DNA of 55,124 nt from Ruminiclostridium sp. (GTDB taxonomy: Bacteria; Bacillota; Clostridia; Oscillospirales; Ruminococcaceae). The translations under genes and the position numbers were made by a program. Numbering within the stretch: position 1 is the stretch's first letter; each line of letters opens with the position of its first letter. Below the pieces are notes generated by a model. The model was not told the origin of the DNA. It did not search any database and saw only the letters and a list, made by a program, of their open reading frames with translations. Below, in pieces: positions 17,185-26,666 of this stretch. Location: contig JAFPUE010000121.1 in the NCBI GenBank assembly GCA_017395555.1, positions 1 through 55,124 on the forward strand, written 5' to 3'.

Positions 17185-18014
17185 TTTGTCAGGCTCCCAT
17201 ACTTCTCCGGGTGTCTGTATTTATCGCCCATTACGTCTCTTTCGCGGTGCTCCCGCAGCAAAGCGAGATCGAGCTCCGCATAATAAATACCCTCGTCCTC
17301 GGGTGCCTCAAACACGCACATATCACGCACTCCCGGCTCGTCCGGCAGCCACGGCACGCCGTTGAAAAGCGTTGAATGGCCGTTGCAGTCCGGCTGTCCC
17401 TTCGGGTAATTGCAAGTCGCCACAGCAAGCATATTCTCATACGCTCTCGTGCGCAGCGCACAAAGCCGGTTTATCTCAATAGGGCAGGCGTTCGGTGCAA
17501 GTATAAGCTCCGCACCCTTTAACATCAGTATCCTCGCGCTTTCGGGGAACTCCCGGTCAAAGCATATCATCGCCCCGACTGTCACATTTCCTTTCTCGGT
17601 ATCGAGCACCGCGGTATAAAAATCGTCTCCCGGTGACAGCACCTTTTCCTGATCGAACGCGCAGGTATGCACCTTTGAATAGTGCAGCACTTCCCTGCCC
17701 CTGCGGTCAAACAGTATAAATGAGTTCAGCGGCTTCGGCTCATGCTTTTCGAGAAATGTTATACCTATAGCGAGTCCAAGTTTTTCCGCAAGCTCACGAA
17801 ATCCGGCAACAAACCTGCCGTTCTTTTCTACCGCGAGCGTGTTCAGCTCGCTTTCGTCCTGCGGGATATGATACCCACAGCTCCACATCTCCGGAAACAG
17901 CGCGATATCCGCACCCGCCGCCTTCGCCTTTTCGCAGGCGGCTTTTCCCTTTTCGTACTGCCTGTCGGGGCTGCCTTCCGGAAGAAGCTGCAAAAACGCG
18001 ATCTTCAGCTTCAT
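17181..18014 (-). CDS. Carbon-nitrogen hydrolase (nitrilase superfamily)
   Basis: 277 residues with the Glu-Lys-Cys triad of the nitrilase fold: Glu in IALFPEMWSCGY (about residue 42), Lys in LHYSKVHTCAFD, and Cys in GAMICFDREFPES. Members hydrolyse amides or nitriles, for example omega-amidase or N-carbamoyl-amine substrates; the exact one is not clear. The ATG at 18014 has GGGAGGTG upstream and gives the normal family start MKLKIAFLQL. Upstream in-frame codons lie in the leader. It has a clear promoter and forms an operon with the GNAT gene. Confidence 0.9.
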   Translation of the reverse strand: MKLKIAFLQLLPEGSPDRQYEKGKAACEKAKAAGADIALFPEMWSCGYHIPQDESELNTLAVEKNGRFVAGFRELAEKLGLAIGITFLEKHEPKPLNSFILFDRRGREVLHYSKVHTCAFDQEKVLSPGDDFYTAVLDTEKGNVTVGAMICFDREFPESARILMLKGAELILAPNACPIEINRLCALRTRAYENMLAVATCNYPKGQPDCNGHSTLFNGVPWLPDEPGVRDMCVFEAPEDEGIYYAELDLALLREHRERDVMGDKYRHPEKYGSLTK

Positions 18015-18060
18015 TTTTTTACACCTCCCGTTTGCGGCGCTATGCCGCTCATCGGATATC

Positions 18061-18089
18061 ATTATATATCAAGATCATCCGTGTGTCAA
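18061..18089 (-). promoter_or_regulatory. Sigma-A promoter of the nitrilase-GNAT operon
   Basis: Minus strand TTGACA (18089-18084), 17 bp, TATAAT (18066-18061). Confidence 0.85.
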
Positions 18090-18163
18090 CTGTGATACAG
18101 ACCGAAAAATCAAATAGAATTGTCATTTATTTTAATTTTGTTCGTGATAATTTCAAAAAAATG

Positions 18164-18192
18164 TTGCAATTTTTACAAATTTATGGTATAAT
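18164..18192 (+). promoter_or_regulatory. Sigma-A promoter of the BMP-phosphorelay operon
   Basis: TTGCAA at 18164-18169, 17 bp, TATAAT at 18187-18192. It is divergent from the nitrilase promoter. No other promoter is obvious before 26402. Confidence 0.82.
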
Positions 18193-18234
18193 AAGACGAT
18201 ATAGTGTCGGTAAAGATCTTTTGCAGGGTGACGT

Positions 18235-19365
18235 ATGTACAAGATAAGCATGAAAAAAATCAGTATTCTGGTAAGTATCGCCTTTTTCGCGATACTTTTT
18301 GTCGTTATTGTCATTCTGCTCAATTTCAGCAATATTGTTAAAGTCAGGAACGCCGACGACAAGCCCTACCGCGTAGCACTGCTGCTGGATGGCATCCGCA
18401 GTGACAGAAGCTGGGGACAGTCGCATTACGACGCGCTCGCGCGTGTCACCGGCGATCTCGGTATAGAGCTCCTCTGCCGCGAAAACGTTTCGTCGGACGA
18501 GACCTTCGACAAGGTGGTCACCGCGCTTATAGAGGACGAGGGATGCAGCGTCATTGTCGCAGCTTCGTTCTTCTATGGCGAGCGACTTCCGGAGCTGACC
18601 GCGAAATACCCGAAAGTGTATTTTCTGCACGCCTCCGGTCTTGACAGCGGGGACAATCTCTGCTCCTTCTACGGCAGAATGTATCAGTACCGCTATCTGT
18701 GCGGCATAATCACCGGGACGCAGACAAAGACCGGAAAGATAGGCTATGTGGCTTCATACCCCACTTCGGAGGTGAACCGCGGTCTGAACGCGTTTGCGCT
18801 CGGAGTGCGCTCGGTCAGCCCTGACGCGCAGGTATTCACCGCATTCAGCGGCTCGTGGAAGGACAGCGAACGTGACCGTGCAACTGCCGAGAAGCTGATA
18901 AACGAGTACGGCGTGGATGTGCTGTCGCAGCACACCGATACTCTCGCCCCGCTCGAAACCGCGAAGGAACACGGGATACTCGCGGCGGGCTGCCACTTCG
19001 ACAACTCCGATATTATCGGGGAAAGCTACCTGACCGGCTGCGTATGGCAGTGGGACGTATTTTACAGGGAGCAGATACTCGCATGTATGCAGTCCCGTTT
19101 CCATGGCGGACACCGTTGGCTGGACAGCGAGAGCGGAATAATGAGCATTGTCGATCCGACAAAGACGGACCCGACGAGAACGGGCTACGAAGAGCAGCTG
19201 AAAGCCGCACAGGACAAGCTCGCCTCCCGCTCATTCGATGTTTTCTACGGACCTGTGAATGACAATAACGGAGAACTGCGCATAGCCGTGGGCGAATCCA
19301 TGTCCGACGAGAGTATGCTGAATAAATTTGACTGGTACGCCGAGGGGGTGGTGATAGTTGAATAA
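18235..19365 (+). CDS. Membrane-anchored BMP/PnrA-type substrate-binding protein
   Basis: 376 residues. An N-terminal transmembrane anchor at about 9-31 is followed by a BMP (PnrA-like) periplasmic-binding fold: YRVALLLDGIRSDRSWGQSH, then VIVAASFFYGERLPELTAKY, GKIGYVASYPTSEVNRGLNA and GCVWQWDVFYREQI. Classical BMP proteins are lipoproteins that bind nucleosides for ABC importers. Here no ABC genes follow and there is no lipobox Cys; instead the gene overlaps a sensor kinase by eight bases. The likely role is as the ligand-sensing partner of the kinase. The ligand is unknown; nucleosides are a family-based guess. An AGGGTGA lies before the ATG. Confidence 0.82.
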   Translation: MYKISMKKISILVSIAFFAILFVVIVILLNFSNIVKVRNADDKPYRVALLLDGIRSDRSWGQSHYDALARVTGDLGIELLCRENVSSDETFDKVVTALIEDEGCSVIVAASFFYGERLPELTAKYPKVYFLHASGLDSGDNLCSFYGRMYQYRYLCGIITGTQTKTGKIGYVASYPTSEVNRGLNAFALGVRSVSPDAQVFTAFSGSWKDSERDRATAEKLINEYGVDVLSQHTDTLAPLETAKEHGILAAGCHFDNSDIIGESYLTGCVWQWDVFYREQILACMQSRFHGGHRWLDSESGIMSIVDPTKTDPTRTGYEEQLKAAQDKLASRSFDVFYGPVNDNNGELRIAVGESMSDESMLNKFDWYAEGVVIVE

Positions 19366-21607
19366 GCTGAAAACAATGATATCCAACTCCCGCTCTGCGA
19401 TAAACATATCATTTATAATCGTGCTGATATTCGTGGGCGTTCTGCTGAATGTTCGTCTGCGCACACTTATGTATGACTTTTCGGAGGATCAGGTTGCGCA
19501 GCAGGCTTCGATAATCGCGGAGAAAAGCTCGGATTCGTTCGGTTCGGTAATGGATTCGCTCAAATCCCGCTCAAACGCGCTCAAAGATCAGGAAGACGAA
19601 ATAGTTCAGAAAATAATGGCGATATTCTCCCGTTCGGAGGGACCGGTCACTCTCGGTCTCGCTGCGGCGGACGGTTCGGCGGCATTCGGCGAGCCCGTGA
19701 ATATCGCGGATTTCCCCGCGGTGCAGGAAGCGTTCCGCGGCAATCCGTCATCCTGCTACAACGCGGACAGAGGGCTTATGTTCTGCTATCCCGTGTTCCA
19801 CGGAGAGAATATCAAATATGTGCTTTACGAGATATATCCGCCGCAGATGCTGCGCGGACGCTTCGGCGTGCATTGCTACGACGGACAGGGACGCGCTGCG
19901 GTAATGTCGCTGAAAAACGAGATCCTTGTGCCGTTCGCGGACGGCGAGATGTCAGAGACCGCGCAGTTCATAAGCAGCGATAATATACCCGTATTCGAGG
20001 AGCTGCGAGACGATCTCGAATACAGCGATGCCGTTTCAAAGCAGATAAATCTGAACGGAAGCGACTATTTCGTGTTCGCTTCAAAGCTCGAAAAGACGGA
20101 TTACTTCCTGCTGGGATTTGTACCTGCTTCGATAGCGGCAGCCGGCGCGAACGATATAACCAGCCTTGTGACCAACGTGTTCATGCTGCTGACGGTGCTG
20201 TTCATCGCGGGCGCGATATTCCTGATGATGAACACGATCAAGCTTCACGAGAACGAGGAGCTCGTAAAGGAGAAGCAGATCGCCGAGGAAGCGTCACGCG
20301 CAAAGAGCGAATTTCTCGCGGAAATGTCGCACGAGATAAGAACGCCTATCAACGCCATACTCGGTATGGACGAGCTGATACTGCGCGAATACACCGATCC
20401 GGAGCTGCGCAAGTACGCGCTCAATATCCGCAACGCCGGAAACACGCTTATGTCAACGATAAACGACATACTCGATTTCTCAAAGATCGAGTCCGGCAAA
20501 ATGCAGCTCGTTCCCGTTGAATACGACGTTTCGCTGATGATATATGACCTTGTGAGTATGATAAAACCGAGGGCGGAACAGAAGGGACTTAATTTCATTG
20601 TCAGCGCGGACGAGAAAATACCGCGGACGCTGTACGGCGACAATATCCGCCTTAAACAGTGCGCACTGAACATCCTCACGAACGCGGTAAAATACACCGA
20701 GAGCGGAAGCGTCACCATGACCGTCAGCTTCCGTCAGACCGACGACAGACACATTATGATCCGGCTTTCCGTCAAGGATACCGGTATCGGTATAAGACCC
20801 GAGGATCTGGAGCGGCTGTTCTCGCCGTTCGAGAGAATGGAGCTCACACGAAACCGCTCCGTTGAAGGCACCGGACTCGGTATGAGCATCGTCAAGAACC
20901 TGCTCGCCATGATGGACTCGAAGATAGAGGTGCAGAGCGATTACGGCAAGGGCTCTGTGTTCTCGTTCGAGGTAGAGCAGGAGGTACGCAGCTGGCGCGG
21001 CATGGGAAGCTATGAATCCGGCGTAGAGGAAGCGGCGAACGAGGAGACCGGCAGCCGTGAGCACCTTACCGCACCCGGCGCAAGAATACTGATAGTTGAC
21101 GATATCGAAATGAACCTTACGGTAGCATCTGGACTTCTCAAGCAGACCGAGATAACGGTTGACACCGCACTCGGCGCAAAGGAGGGTCTTGAGCTCACCG
21201 AAACAAGAGAGTACGATATCATATTCATAGACGACAGAATGCCCGGAATGAGCGGCGTGGATATGCTCAGGGAGCTGCGCAAGAGGGAAAATAACCCGAA
21301 CTGCGGCAAGACGTGCATAGTGCTTACCGCGAACGCGATATCCGGCGCGAGGGACAACTACATAAAGCAGGGCTTCGAGGACTATCTTTCCAAGCCGATA
21401 GACGCGGCGGAACTCGAAAATATGCTGATACGGTATCTGCCCGCGGATAAGGCGGTCATTACGCACGAGAGTACGGAAACGCCCGAAAAGAAGACCTCCG
21501 CCGAAATGACGGACGAAATGGACAGATTCAAGGATTATATCGGAAACGACGATAAGCTGTATGATGCCATGCATCTGCTTTTGAACAGAACGGCGGGCAG
21601 AAAATAA
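19358..21607 (+). CDS. Hybrid sensor histidine kinase with receiver domain
   Basis: 749 residues starting at a TTG behind a G-rich ribosome site; the frame is closed just upstream. Transmembrane segments at about 15-31 and 270-290 flank a 240-residue extracytoplasmic sensor. The kinase core is intact: MSHEIRTPINAILG with His325, N-box NILTNAVKYT (Asn442), DTGIGI and GTGLGMSI. The receiver at about 575-695 has Asp581/582, Asp625 (IIFIDDRMPGM), Thr657 and Lys679. A short charged tail ends without a full Hpt. It is the only gene in this operon with a complete ATPase, so it should be the phosphate source for the downstream proteins. Confidence 0.94.
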   Translation: MNKLKTMISNSRSAINISFIIVLIFVGVLLNVRLRTLMYDFSEDQVAQQASIIAEKSSDSFGSVMDSLKSRSNALKDQEDEIVQKIMAIFSRSEGPVTLGLAAADGSAAFGEPVNIADFPAVQEAFRGNPSSCYNADRGLMFCYPVFHGENIKYVLYEIYPPQMLRGRFGVHCYDGQGRAAVMSLKNEILVPFADGEMSETAQFISSDNIPVFEELRDDLEYSDAVSKQINLNGSDYFVFASKLEKTDYFLLGFVPASIAAAGANDITSLVTNVFMLLTVLFIAGAIFLMMNTIKLHENEELVKEKQIAEEASRAKSEFLAEMSHEIRTPINAILGMDELILREYTDPELRKYALNIRNAGNTLMSTINDILDFSKIESGKMQLVPVEYDVSLMIYDLVSMIKPRAEQKGLNFIVSADEKIPRTLYGDNIRLKQCALNILTNAVKYTESGSVTMTVSFRQTDDRHIMIRLSVKDTGIGIRPEDLERLFSPFERMELTRNRSVEGTGLGMSIVKNLLAMMDSKIEVQSDYGKGSVFSFEVEQEVRSWRGMGSYESGVEEAANEETGSREHLTAPGARILIVDDIEMNLTVASGLLKQTEITVDTALGAKEGLELTETREYDIIFIDDRMPGMSGVDMLRELRKRENNPNCGKTCIVLTANAISGARDNYIKQGFEDYLSKPIDAAELENMLIRYLPADKAVITHESTETPEKKTSAEMTDEMDRFKDYIGNDDKLYDAMHLLLNRTAGRK

Positions 21608-21633
21608 CGACACGGGAGCAGAGGTGAAGCCGA

Positions 21634-24477
21634 TTGAATTATAATGTTATATTTGAAGAGGCGGCGTTCCCGTTTATACTGATACTTTTCGTATTTCTAC
21701 AGGTACGATACAGGGAACGCACGAAGCAGGACAAGTACTTCCTCAACATGGTGCTGTTCATGCTCATCACAGATATACTCGATGTTTTTGTCGTACGCAT
21801 GACGAACAGTCATATCGGCTCGAACGGTCTGGTCATAATGCTGAACACGATTGACCATATCACCTCGGTATGCTCGGCGTTCTCATTCGTGCAGTACGTT
21901 TACGCTTATGTGGATCTCAACGGTGACAGCAAAGCGAGAAAAATATGCAACGTCATAAATCAGAGCATACTTGTGCTGAGCCTTATCGCGTACCTGCAGA
22001 ACCTTATAACGGGCAACATACTGTGGGTGGACGCGGACTGGGTATATACCGAGGGTCCGCTGTTCGAGATATTTTCATACCTTGTGCCGGGATACTACCT
22101 TATGTACTCGACAGCGGTAATAGTCGTTTACAACAAGGCCTTCCGCAGAACGCAGCTTATCGCGGTGCTGGCTTCGACGCTGGTAATACTCGGCTCGACG
22201 GTGCTCCAGCTCACGATCTTCAGCGGCTATCTTATGGCATACTTTGCGTCGGCGCTGGCTGCTTTCATTGTGTTCCTGTCGCACGAGACCCCGGACTACT
22301 ACGCCCTCGAAAAGACTATGGCGGAGCTGAAGGTCTCGCGTGAAGAGGAGGAGCAGGCAAAGCTGAAAGCGATAGCGGCGGACGAGGCGAAAACGCAGTT
22401 CCTGTCGCAGATGTCGCATGAGATAAGGACCCCGATAAACGCGATAATGGGTTACAACGACATAATCGCGGAGGACACCGATGAGTCGCAGACCCGCGAA
22501 TACTCCCGCAAGGCAAAGCTGGCGGCGCAGAGACTTCTCGACTTCTTCGAGGGTATGTTCAACTACATAAATGCCGAAAACAGCGAGGAAACGCTGCGCA
22601 GCATAGCAAAGGGCGACACGGAGACCGAGGATTTCAAGGAAACGGAGGAGGATTCCCCCAAGCCGATACTCGGTGCCGAGGACCTTCGCATACTCATAGT
22701 TGACGACACGGAAATGAATGTCGATCTGCTTGCGAGAATGTTACAGGGAATGGGATTTTCGGTGGCAACGGCGGGAGACGGCGCACAGGCCGTCGAGATC
22801 GTCCGTAAGGAGCATTTCGATCTTATCTTCATGGATCACATGATGCCGGTAATGGACGGCATAGAGGCTATGGAGAAGATACGCGGCGAGCATATCTGCG
22901 ACGATACGCCCGTTGTTATGCTTACGGCGAATACCGTAAGCGGTATCAGCGAGAAATATTTCAAGACCGGCTTCGCGGATTACCTGACCAAGCCGTTCAC
23001 ATTCAAGACTATCAAAAAGACCGTTATCAAGTTTCTGCCCGTTGACGAGGAGCAGATCAACCGCTCCGAATGGGAGGACGAATGGAAGGAGATCCACAAA
23101 GAGCTACCGTTCCTGCGCATCACCGAGGCAAGAGAGTATTTTCGCGCGGACGCGGATATGTATCTCGCGTCACTGAAAGACTACGCTATGACGGGAATGA
23201 TACAGACCCTCGAAGAATACGTCGAGCAGGGCGACTACTACAACTACCGCGCATGCCTGTGCGCCGTCAAGGACTCGTCAAAGCTGATCGGCGCGGACAA
23301 TATCGCAGAGCAGGCGGAGCTGCTCGAACAGCTGTACCGCAGGGGCAAGATAGATGACCTGAAAGTCAGACACATTATCTTCACCGATAAGATCAGAAGG
23401 CTGCTGAAACAGCTCGCTTCCGCGCTCTATCTGACCGAGTCGGAGGCCAAAACGCTTGAGGACGAGATACAGACGGATTCCCGCCCGCTGATACTTGTTA
23501 TCGACGACGATCCCGCGCTGTGCAAGCATATAACCCGAATCCTTTCGGAGACCTACCGAGTAGAGTGTGTCGATACCGGCGAGAGCGGCATAATCCGCGC
23601 GCAGGAGGAATACCCCGCACTCATACTTCTCGATGTGAACCTGCTGAGCATGAACGGCTACGATGTTATAAGAGCGCTCACCTCGATAGAGGAGACGGCG
23701 GATATACCGGTAGTGTTCATGACCGGAGACGACAGCGGCGAGGCAGAGATGCAGGGTTTCAGAAGCGGCGGCGCGGATTTCATACACAAGCCGTTCGTAC
23801 CCGAGGCGCTCAAACGCAGAGTCAGCCGCATAATCGAGCTCTCCGCGCTGCAGAAGCACCTGCGGCATGAGGTAAAGCGCAGGACGGAGAAGATCGGCAA
23901 CCTGTCGCACGAAGTAATGCTCGCGCTGTCAAAGGCCGTTGATGCGAAGGACAAGTACACGAATGACCACTCGCAGCGTGTTGCGAAATACGCCGCTATG
24001 ATAGCGAAGCAGCTCGGCAAATCCAAGACCGAGCAGAACGATCTTTACATCGAGGGTCTGCTGCACGATGTGGGCAAGATCGGTGTACACGAGGAGATCA
24101 TCAACAAGCCCGGCCCGCTTTCGGACGAGGAATTTGCCGAGGTAATGACACACGCAGTAACGGGCTACGATATACTGAACGTGATAACGGAAATGCCCGA
24201 GGCGGCAAAAGCCGCGCGCTGGCACCACGAGCGGTATGACGGAAAGGGTTATCCTGACGGACTTGCCGGAAAGGATATCCCCGAAAACGCTCGTATCATG
24301 TGCGTTGCGGATTCCTACGACGCTATGACGTCACGCCGTTCTTATCAGGCGCTGAGATCGCAGGCGGAGGTACGCGCGGAGATACTGCGCTGCAAGGGTA
24401 CGCAGTTCGATCCCGTTATTGCGGACGCTATGGTGCGTATAATCGACGAGGACAGGAATTATGAGCTTCACGGATAA
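21634..24477 (+). CDS. 7TM protein with HisKA, two REC domains, Hpt-like domain and HD-GYP
   Basis: 947 residues starting at a TTG after AGAGGTGA. The N-terminus (about 10-215) has around seven transmembrane segments. A HisKA helix pair follows with MSHEIRTPINAIMG (His262), but no ATPase domain: the sequence passes directly to REC1 (350-470, Asp401, Lys453). An Hpt-like helical region (490-600) has Cys543 where the phosphorylated His would be (CLCAVKDSSK). REC2 (617-735, Asp667, Lys719) leads to an HD-GYP domain with LLHDVGKIG (HD at 811-812), HHERYDGKGYPDGL and ADSYDAM, which should degrade c-di-GMP. It therefore looks like an output protein driven by another kinase. Confidence 0.93.
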   Translation: MNYNVIFEEAAFPFILILFVFLQVRYRERTKQDKYFLNMVLFMLITDILDVFVVRMTNSHIGSNGLVIMLNTIDHITSVCSAFSFVQYVYAYVDLNGDSKARKICNVINQSILVLSLIAYLQNLITGNILWVDADWVYTEGPLFEIFSYLVPGYYLMYSTAVIVVYNKAFRRTQLIAVLASTLVILGSTVLQLTIFSGYLMAYFASALAAFIVFLSHETPDYYALEKTMAELKVSREEEEQAKLKAIAADEAKTQFLSQMSHEIRTPINAIMGYNDIIAEDTDESQTREYSRKAKLAAQRLLDFFEGMFNYINAENSEETLRSIAKGDTETEDFKETEEDSPKPILGAEDLRILIVDDTEMNVDLLARMLQGMGFSVATAGDGAQAVEIVRKEHFDLIFMDHMMPVMDGIEAMEKIRGEHICDDTPVVMLTANTVSGISEKYFKTGFADYLTKPFTFKTIKKTVIKFLPVDEEQINRSEWEDEWKEIHKELPFLRITEAREYFRADADMYLASLKDYAMTGMIQTLEEYVEQGDYYNYRACLCAVKDSSKLIGADNIAEQAELLEQLYRRGKIDDLKVRHIIFTDKIRRLLKQLASALYLTESEAKTLEDEIQTDSRPLILVIDDDPALCKHITRILSETYRVECVDTGESGIIRAQEEYPALILLDVNLLSMNGYDVIRALTSIEETADIPVVFMTGDDSGEAEMQGFRSGGADFIHKPFVPEALKRRVSRIIELSALQKHLRHEVKRRTEKIGNLSHEVMLALSKAVDAKDKYTNDHSQRVAKYAAMIAKQLGKSKTEQNDLYIEGLLHDVGKIGVHEEIINKPGPLSDEEFAEVMTHAVTGYDILNVITEMPEAAKAARWHHERYDGKGYPDGLAGKDIPENARIMCVADSYDAMTSRRSYQALRSQAEVRAEILRCKGTQFDPVIADAMVRIIDEDRNYELHG

Positions 24478-24491
24478 AAGAGAGAGGTAAT

Positions 24492-25529
24492 ATGAGCGTA
24501 GATATCCTTATTACGGACGACAGCACAGTCGAGCGTAATTTCATTTCCGGGCTTCTGAAAAAGCTCGGCGCGCAGCCTCATCTTGCTGACTGCTGCAAGG
24601 AGGGAGTGCGGCTCGCGTGCGAACAGCCGTTCGATCTGATACTGATAGATTACTTCATGCCGGGCTCGGACGGAGTACACACACTCCGCGAGATACGGCA
24701 GAAGGCAGCAGAGCTGAACGGGAACACTCCCGCTTTGGCGCTCGGCGTTTCGGACTATGAATCGGACAGCGAGTTTTACGCGTCCCACGGGTTTGTTAAT
24801 TACATAGAAAAGCCGGTGGATTTCGATATTCTGCACGCCGCTCTGCTGCTCTATCTCCCCGAGGAAAAGCGCGGTGAGATATGCGGCTCGGCGGAAGCGG
24901 CAACGGACGGCGGGCAGGATTCAATGCTTCCCGGCTGGCTCGGCGATATCCCGGAGCTTTCGGCAGAGGACGGCGTAAAGAACTGCGGCTCGGAAGAAGG
25001 CTACATGAGCGCGCTGGAGATATTCTACAAGTCCATAGACCGTATGTCCGACGAGATAGAGGGATATTACAACAACGGTGACCTGAAGAACTACACCATA
25101 AAGGTACACGCGCTGAAAAGCTCGGCGAGGATAATCGGTCTCGCGGAGCTGTCGGAGCTTGCAAAGGGGCTGGAAGCCGCGGGTGACGGTGGCGACGTTG
25201 AAAGAATAGAAAACGAAACGGGCGGACTGCTGGAGCTTTACCGTTCGTATAAGCGGAAGCTCTCGCCGCTTGACGGTGGAGCGGATACCGGGCAGGAGGA
25301 CGACTCGGACAAGCCGCCCGCGGACAGAGATCTGCTTGACGATATGTTCTCGTCGCTCGACGAATTTGCCGCGCAGATGGACTACGACTCGGTGGAAATG
25401 GTGATCGAGTCGGCAAAGGATTACTCACTGGAGCCGCGTGAAAAGGCGCTGCTCGATGAGATAGATGCCGCTTTTTTAAGCCTCGACTGGAGCGCGATAC
25501 GAACAGCCGCGCAGAAATATTTCTCGTAA
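24492..25529 (+). CDS. Response regulator with REC and Hpt domains
   Basis: 345 residues, 14 bases after the HD-GYP gene, with AGAGAGG before the ATG. REC (1-125) has Asp9/10, Asp53 in LIDYFMPG and Lys107, but Gly85 stands where a Thr/Ser is usual. The Hpt domain (about 155-260) carries KVHALKSSARIIG with His206, the normal phosphotransfer motif. It is the only Hpt in the window with its histidine. A C-terminal helical tail of about 80 residues is unassigned. It probably shuttles phosphate between the kinase receiver and the HD-GYP receivers. Confidence 0.9.
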   Translation: MSVDILITDDSTVERNFISGLLKKLGAQPHLADCCKEGVRLACEQPFDLILIDYFMPGSDGVHTLREIRQKAAELNGNTPALALGVSDYESDSEFYASHGFVNYIEKPVDFDILHAALLLYLPEEKRGEICGSAEAATDGGQDSMLPGWLGDIPELSAEDGVKNCGSEEGYMSALEIFYKSIDRMSDEIEGYYNNGDLKNYTIKVHALKSSARIIGLAELSELAKGLEAAGDGGDVERIENETGGLLELYRSYKRKLSPLDGGADTGQEDDSDKPPADRDLLDDMFSSLDEFAAQMDYDSVEMVIESAKDYSLEPREKALLDEIDAAFLSLDWSAIRTAAQKYFS

Positions 25530-25544
25530 GGAAGGAACGGAAAA

Positions 25545-26402
25545 ATGCTGAAAAACATAATGATAATCAGTGCATCGGAGAGCTTTGCGATAAAAGCTAT
25601 GGAGCAGAAGCTGCTGTCCGTGGACATAAGCGCTTATCAGGTAGCGGCAAGGATCGCCGAGATCGGAAGCAATATCGAGCGGGCGGGTCTTATCGTGCTG
25701 TATCTTGACGAAAGAATGGCGGCAATGACCGCGTCGCTGCAGAATATGCTGTCATATCTCAACGACAAGATGTACGAGTCGAACAAAATGCTCGTTATCA
25801 TAGCCAAGCGCAAGGACTACGAGACCGCAATGCGCTATATTTCCGAGGATTTCGTGCTGCAGTTCTTCGACAGACCTATGAATATGGATGTGTTTATGAG
25901 CACCGTTTCGGACTATCTGAACGGCACCGAAAAAAGCACGGAGGAAGGCAGTGAGAAAGGCGACAGCGAAAACGCCGCTGCCGCACAGCAACAGCAGCAG
26001 AAGCGCAAGTTCACCTCGGATATGGTTGTCGTCAAGAAAAGAAAGATACTGCTCGTTGACGACGACGCTTCGTATCTGCGCATTATCCGAAACTGGCTGA
26101 AAGACGGCTATGAAGTCGGTGTCGCAAGCTCGGGTCTGCAGGCGATAATGTGGCTTGCAAAGAATGATGTCGATCTGATACTGCTCGACTACAAGATGCC
26201 GGTATGCTCCGGGGCGCAGATATACGCGATGCTCAAAAACGACTCGCAGACGCAGAACATCCCCGTGTTCTTCCTCACCGGAAACAGCGAACGCGACAGT
26301 GTTCTTGAAATCCTGCGCCTCAACCCGGAGGGCTATCTTCTGAAAACCTTTGACCGTAAAGCGCTCCTCACGAGACTCGAAGAATTCTTCGAATTCAGAT
26401 AA
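25545..26402 (+). CDS. Pseudoreceiver-receiver protein
   Basis: 285 residues; last gene of the operon, with AAGGAAGGA upstream. Residues 1-127 have the size and strand pattern of a receiver but lack the acidic pair (MIISASES) and have Arg110 in the Lys position, so this is a pseudoreceiver. A charged, Gln-rich linker (about 128-160) joins a normal receiver at 166-285: VDDD at 171-174, Asp215 in LILLDYKMP, Thr245 and Lys267. No output domain is present, so it may be a phosphate sink or act by protein contact. A strong terminator follows. Confidence 0.87.
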   Translation: MLKNIMIISASESFAIKAMEQKLLSVDISAYQVAARIAEIGSNIERAGLIVLYLDERMAAMTASLQNMLSYLNDKMYESNKMLVIIAKRKDYETAMRYISEDFVLQFFDRPMNMDVFMSTVSDYLNGTEKSTEEGSEKGDSENAAAAQQQQQKRKFTSDMVVVKKRKILLVDDDASYLRIIRNWLKDGYEVGVASSGLQAIMWLAKNDVDLILLDYKMPVCSGAQIYAMLKNDSQTQNIPVFFLTGNSERDSVLEILRLNPEGYLLKTFDRKALLTRLEEFFEFR

Positions 26403-26405
26403 AAA

Positions 26406-26441
26406 GCTGTACTATCCCGCCTGCCGGCGGGATAGTACAGC
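26406..26441 (+). terminator. Terminator of the phosphorelay operon
   Basis: A perfect 15-bp stem GCTGTACTATCCCGC/GCGGGATAGTACAGC with a six-base loop, followed by AATTGTTTTT. Confidence 0.92.
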
Positions 26442-26459
26442 AATTGTTTTTATGAGATA

Positions 26460-26666
26460 TTATTCAAACTTTTCCACTTCAATGTCCGCCGGCGCGTCGA
26501 TCTCTTTGCCGACATAGCCGCCATTCTTCCGGCGCTGCTTGACGCACTCGTTCAGCAGGTATTCGATCTGGCCGTTCACGGAGCGAAAGTCGTCCTCCGC
26601 CCACACGGCAAGGTCATTGTACAGCTTTTCGGACAGTCTGAGCGGAATCTGCTTCTTAGCTGCCAT
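26460..26666 (-). CDS. Arc-like ribbon-helix-helix protein
   Basis: 68 residues. IPLRLSEKLYNDLAVWAEDD followed by SVNGQIEYLLNECVKQRRK is the strand-helix-helix pattern of Arc/MetJ-type DNA-binding proteins. The ATG overlaps the stop of the SPFH gene (TAATG), so the proteins are made together. It may regulate its own operon; an inverted repeat at the promoter is a candidate target. No toxin partner is present. Confidence 0.8.
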   Translation of the reverse strand: MAAKKQIPLRLSEKLYNDLAVWAEDDFRSVNGQIEYLLNECVKQRRKNGGYVGKEIDAPADIEVEKFE

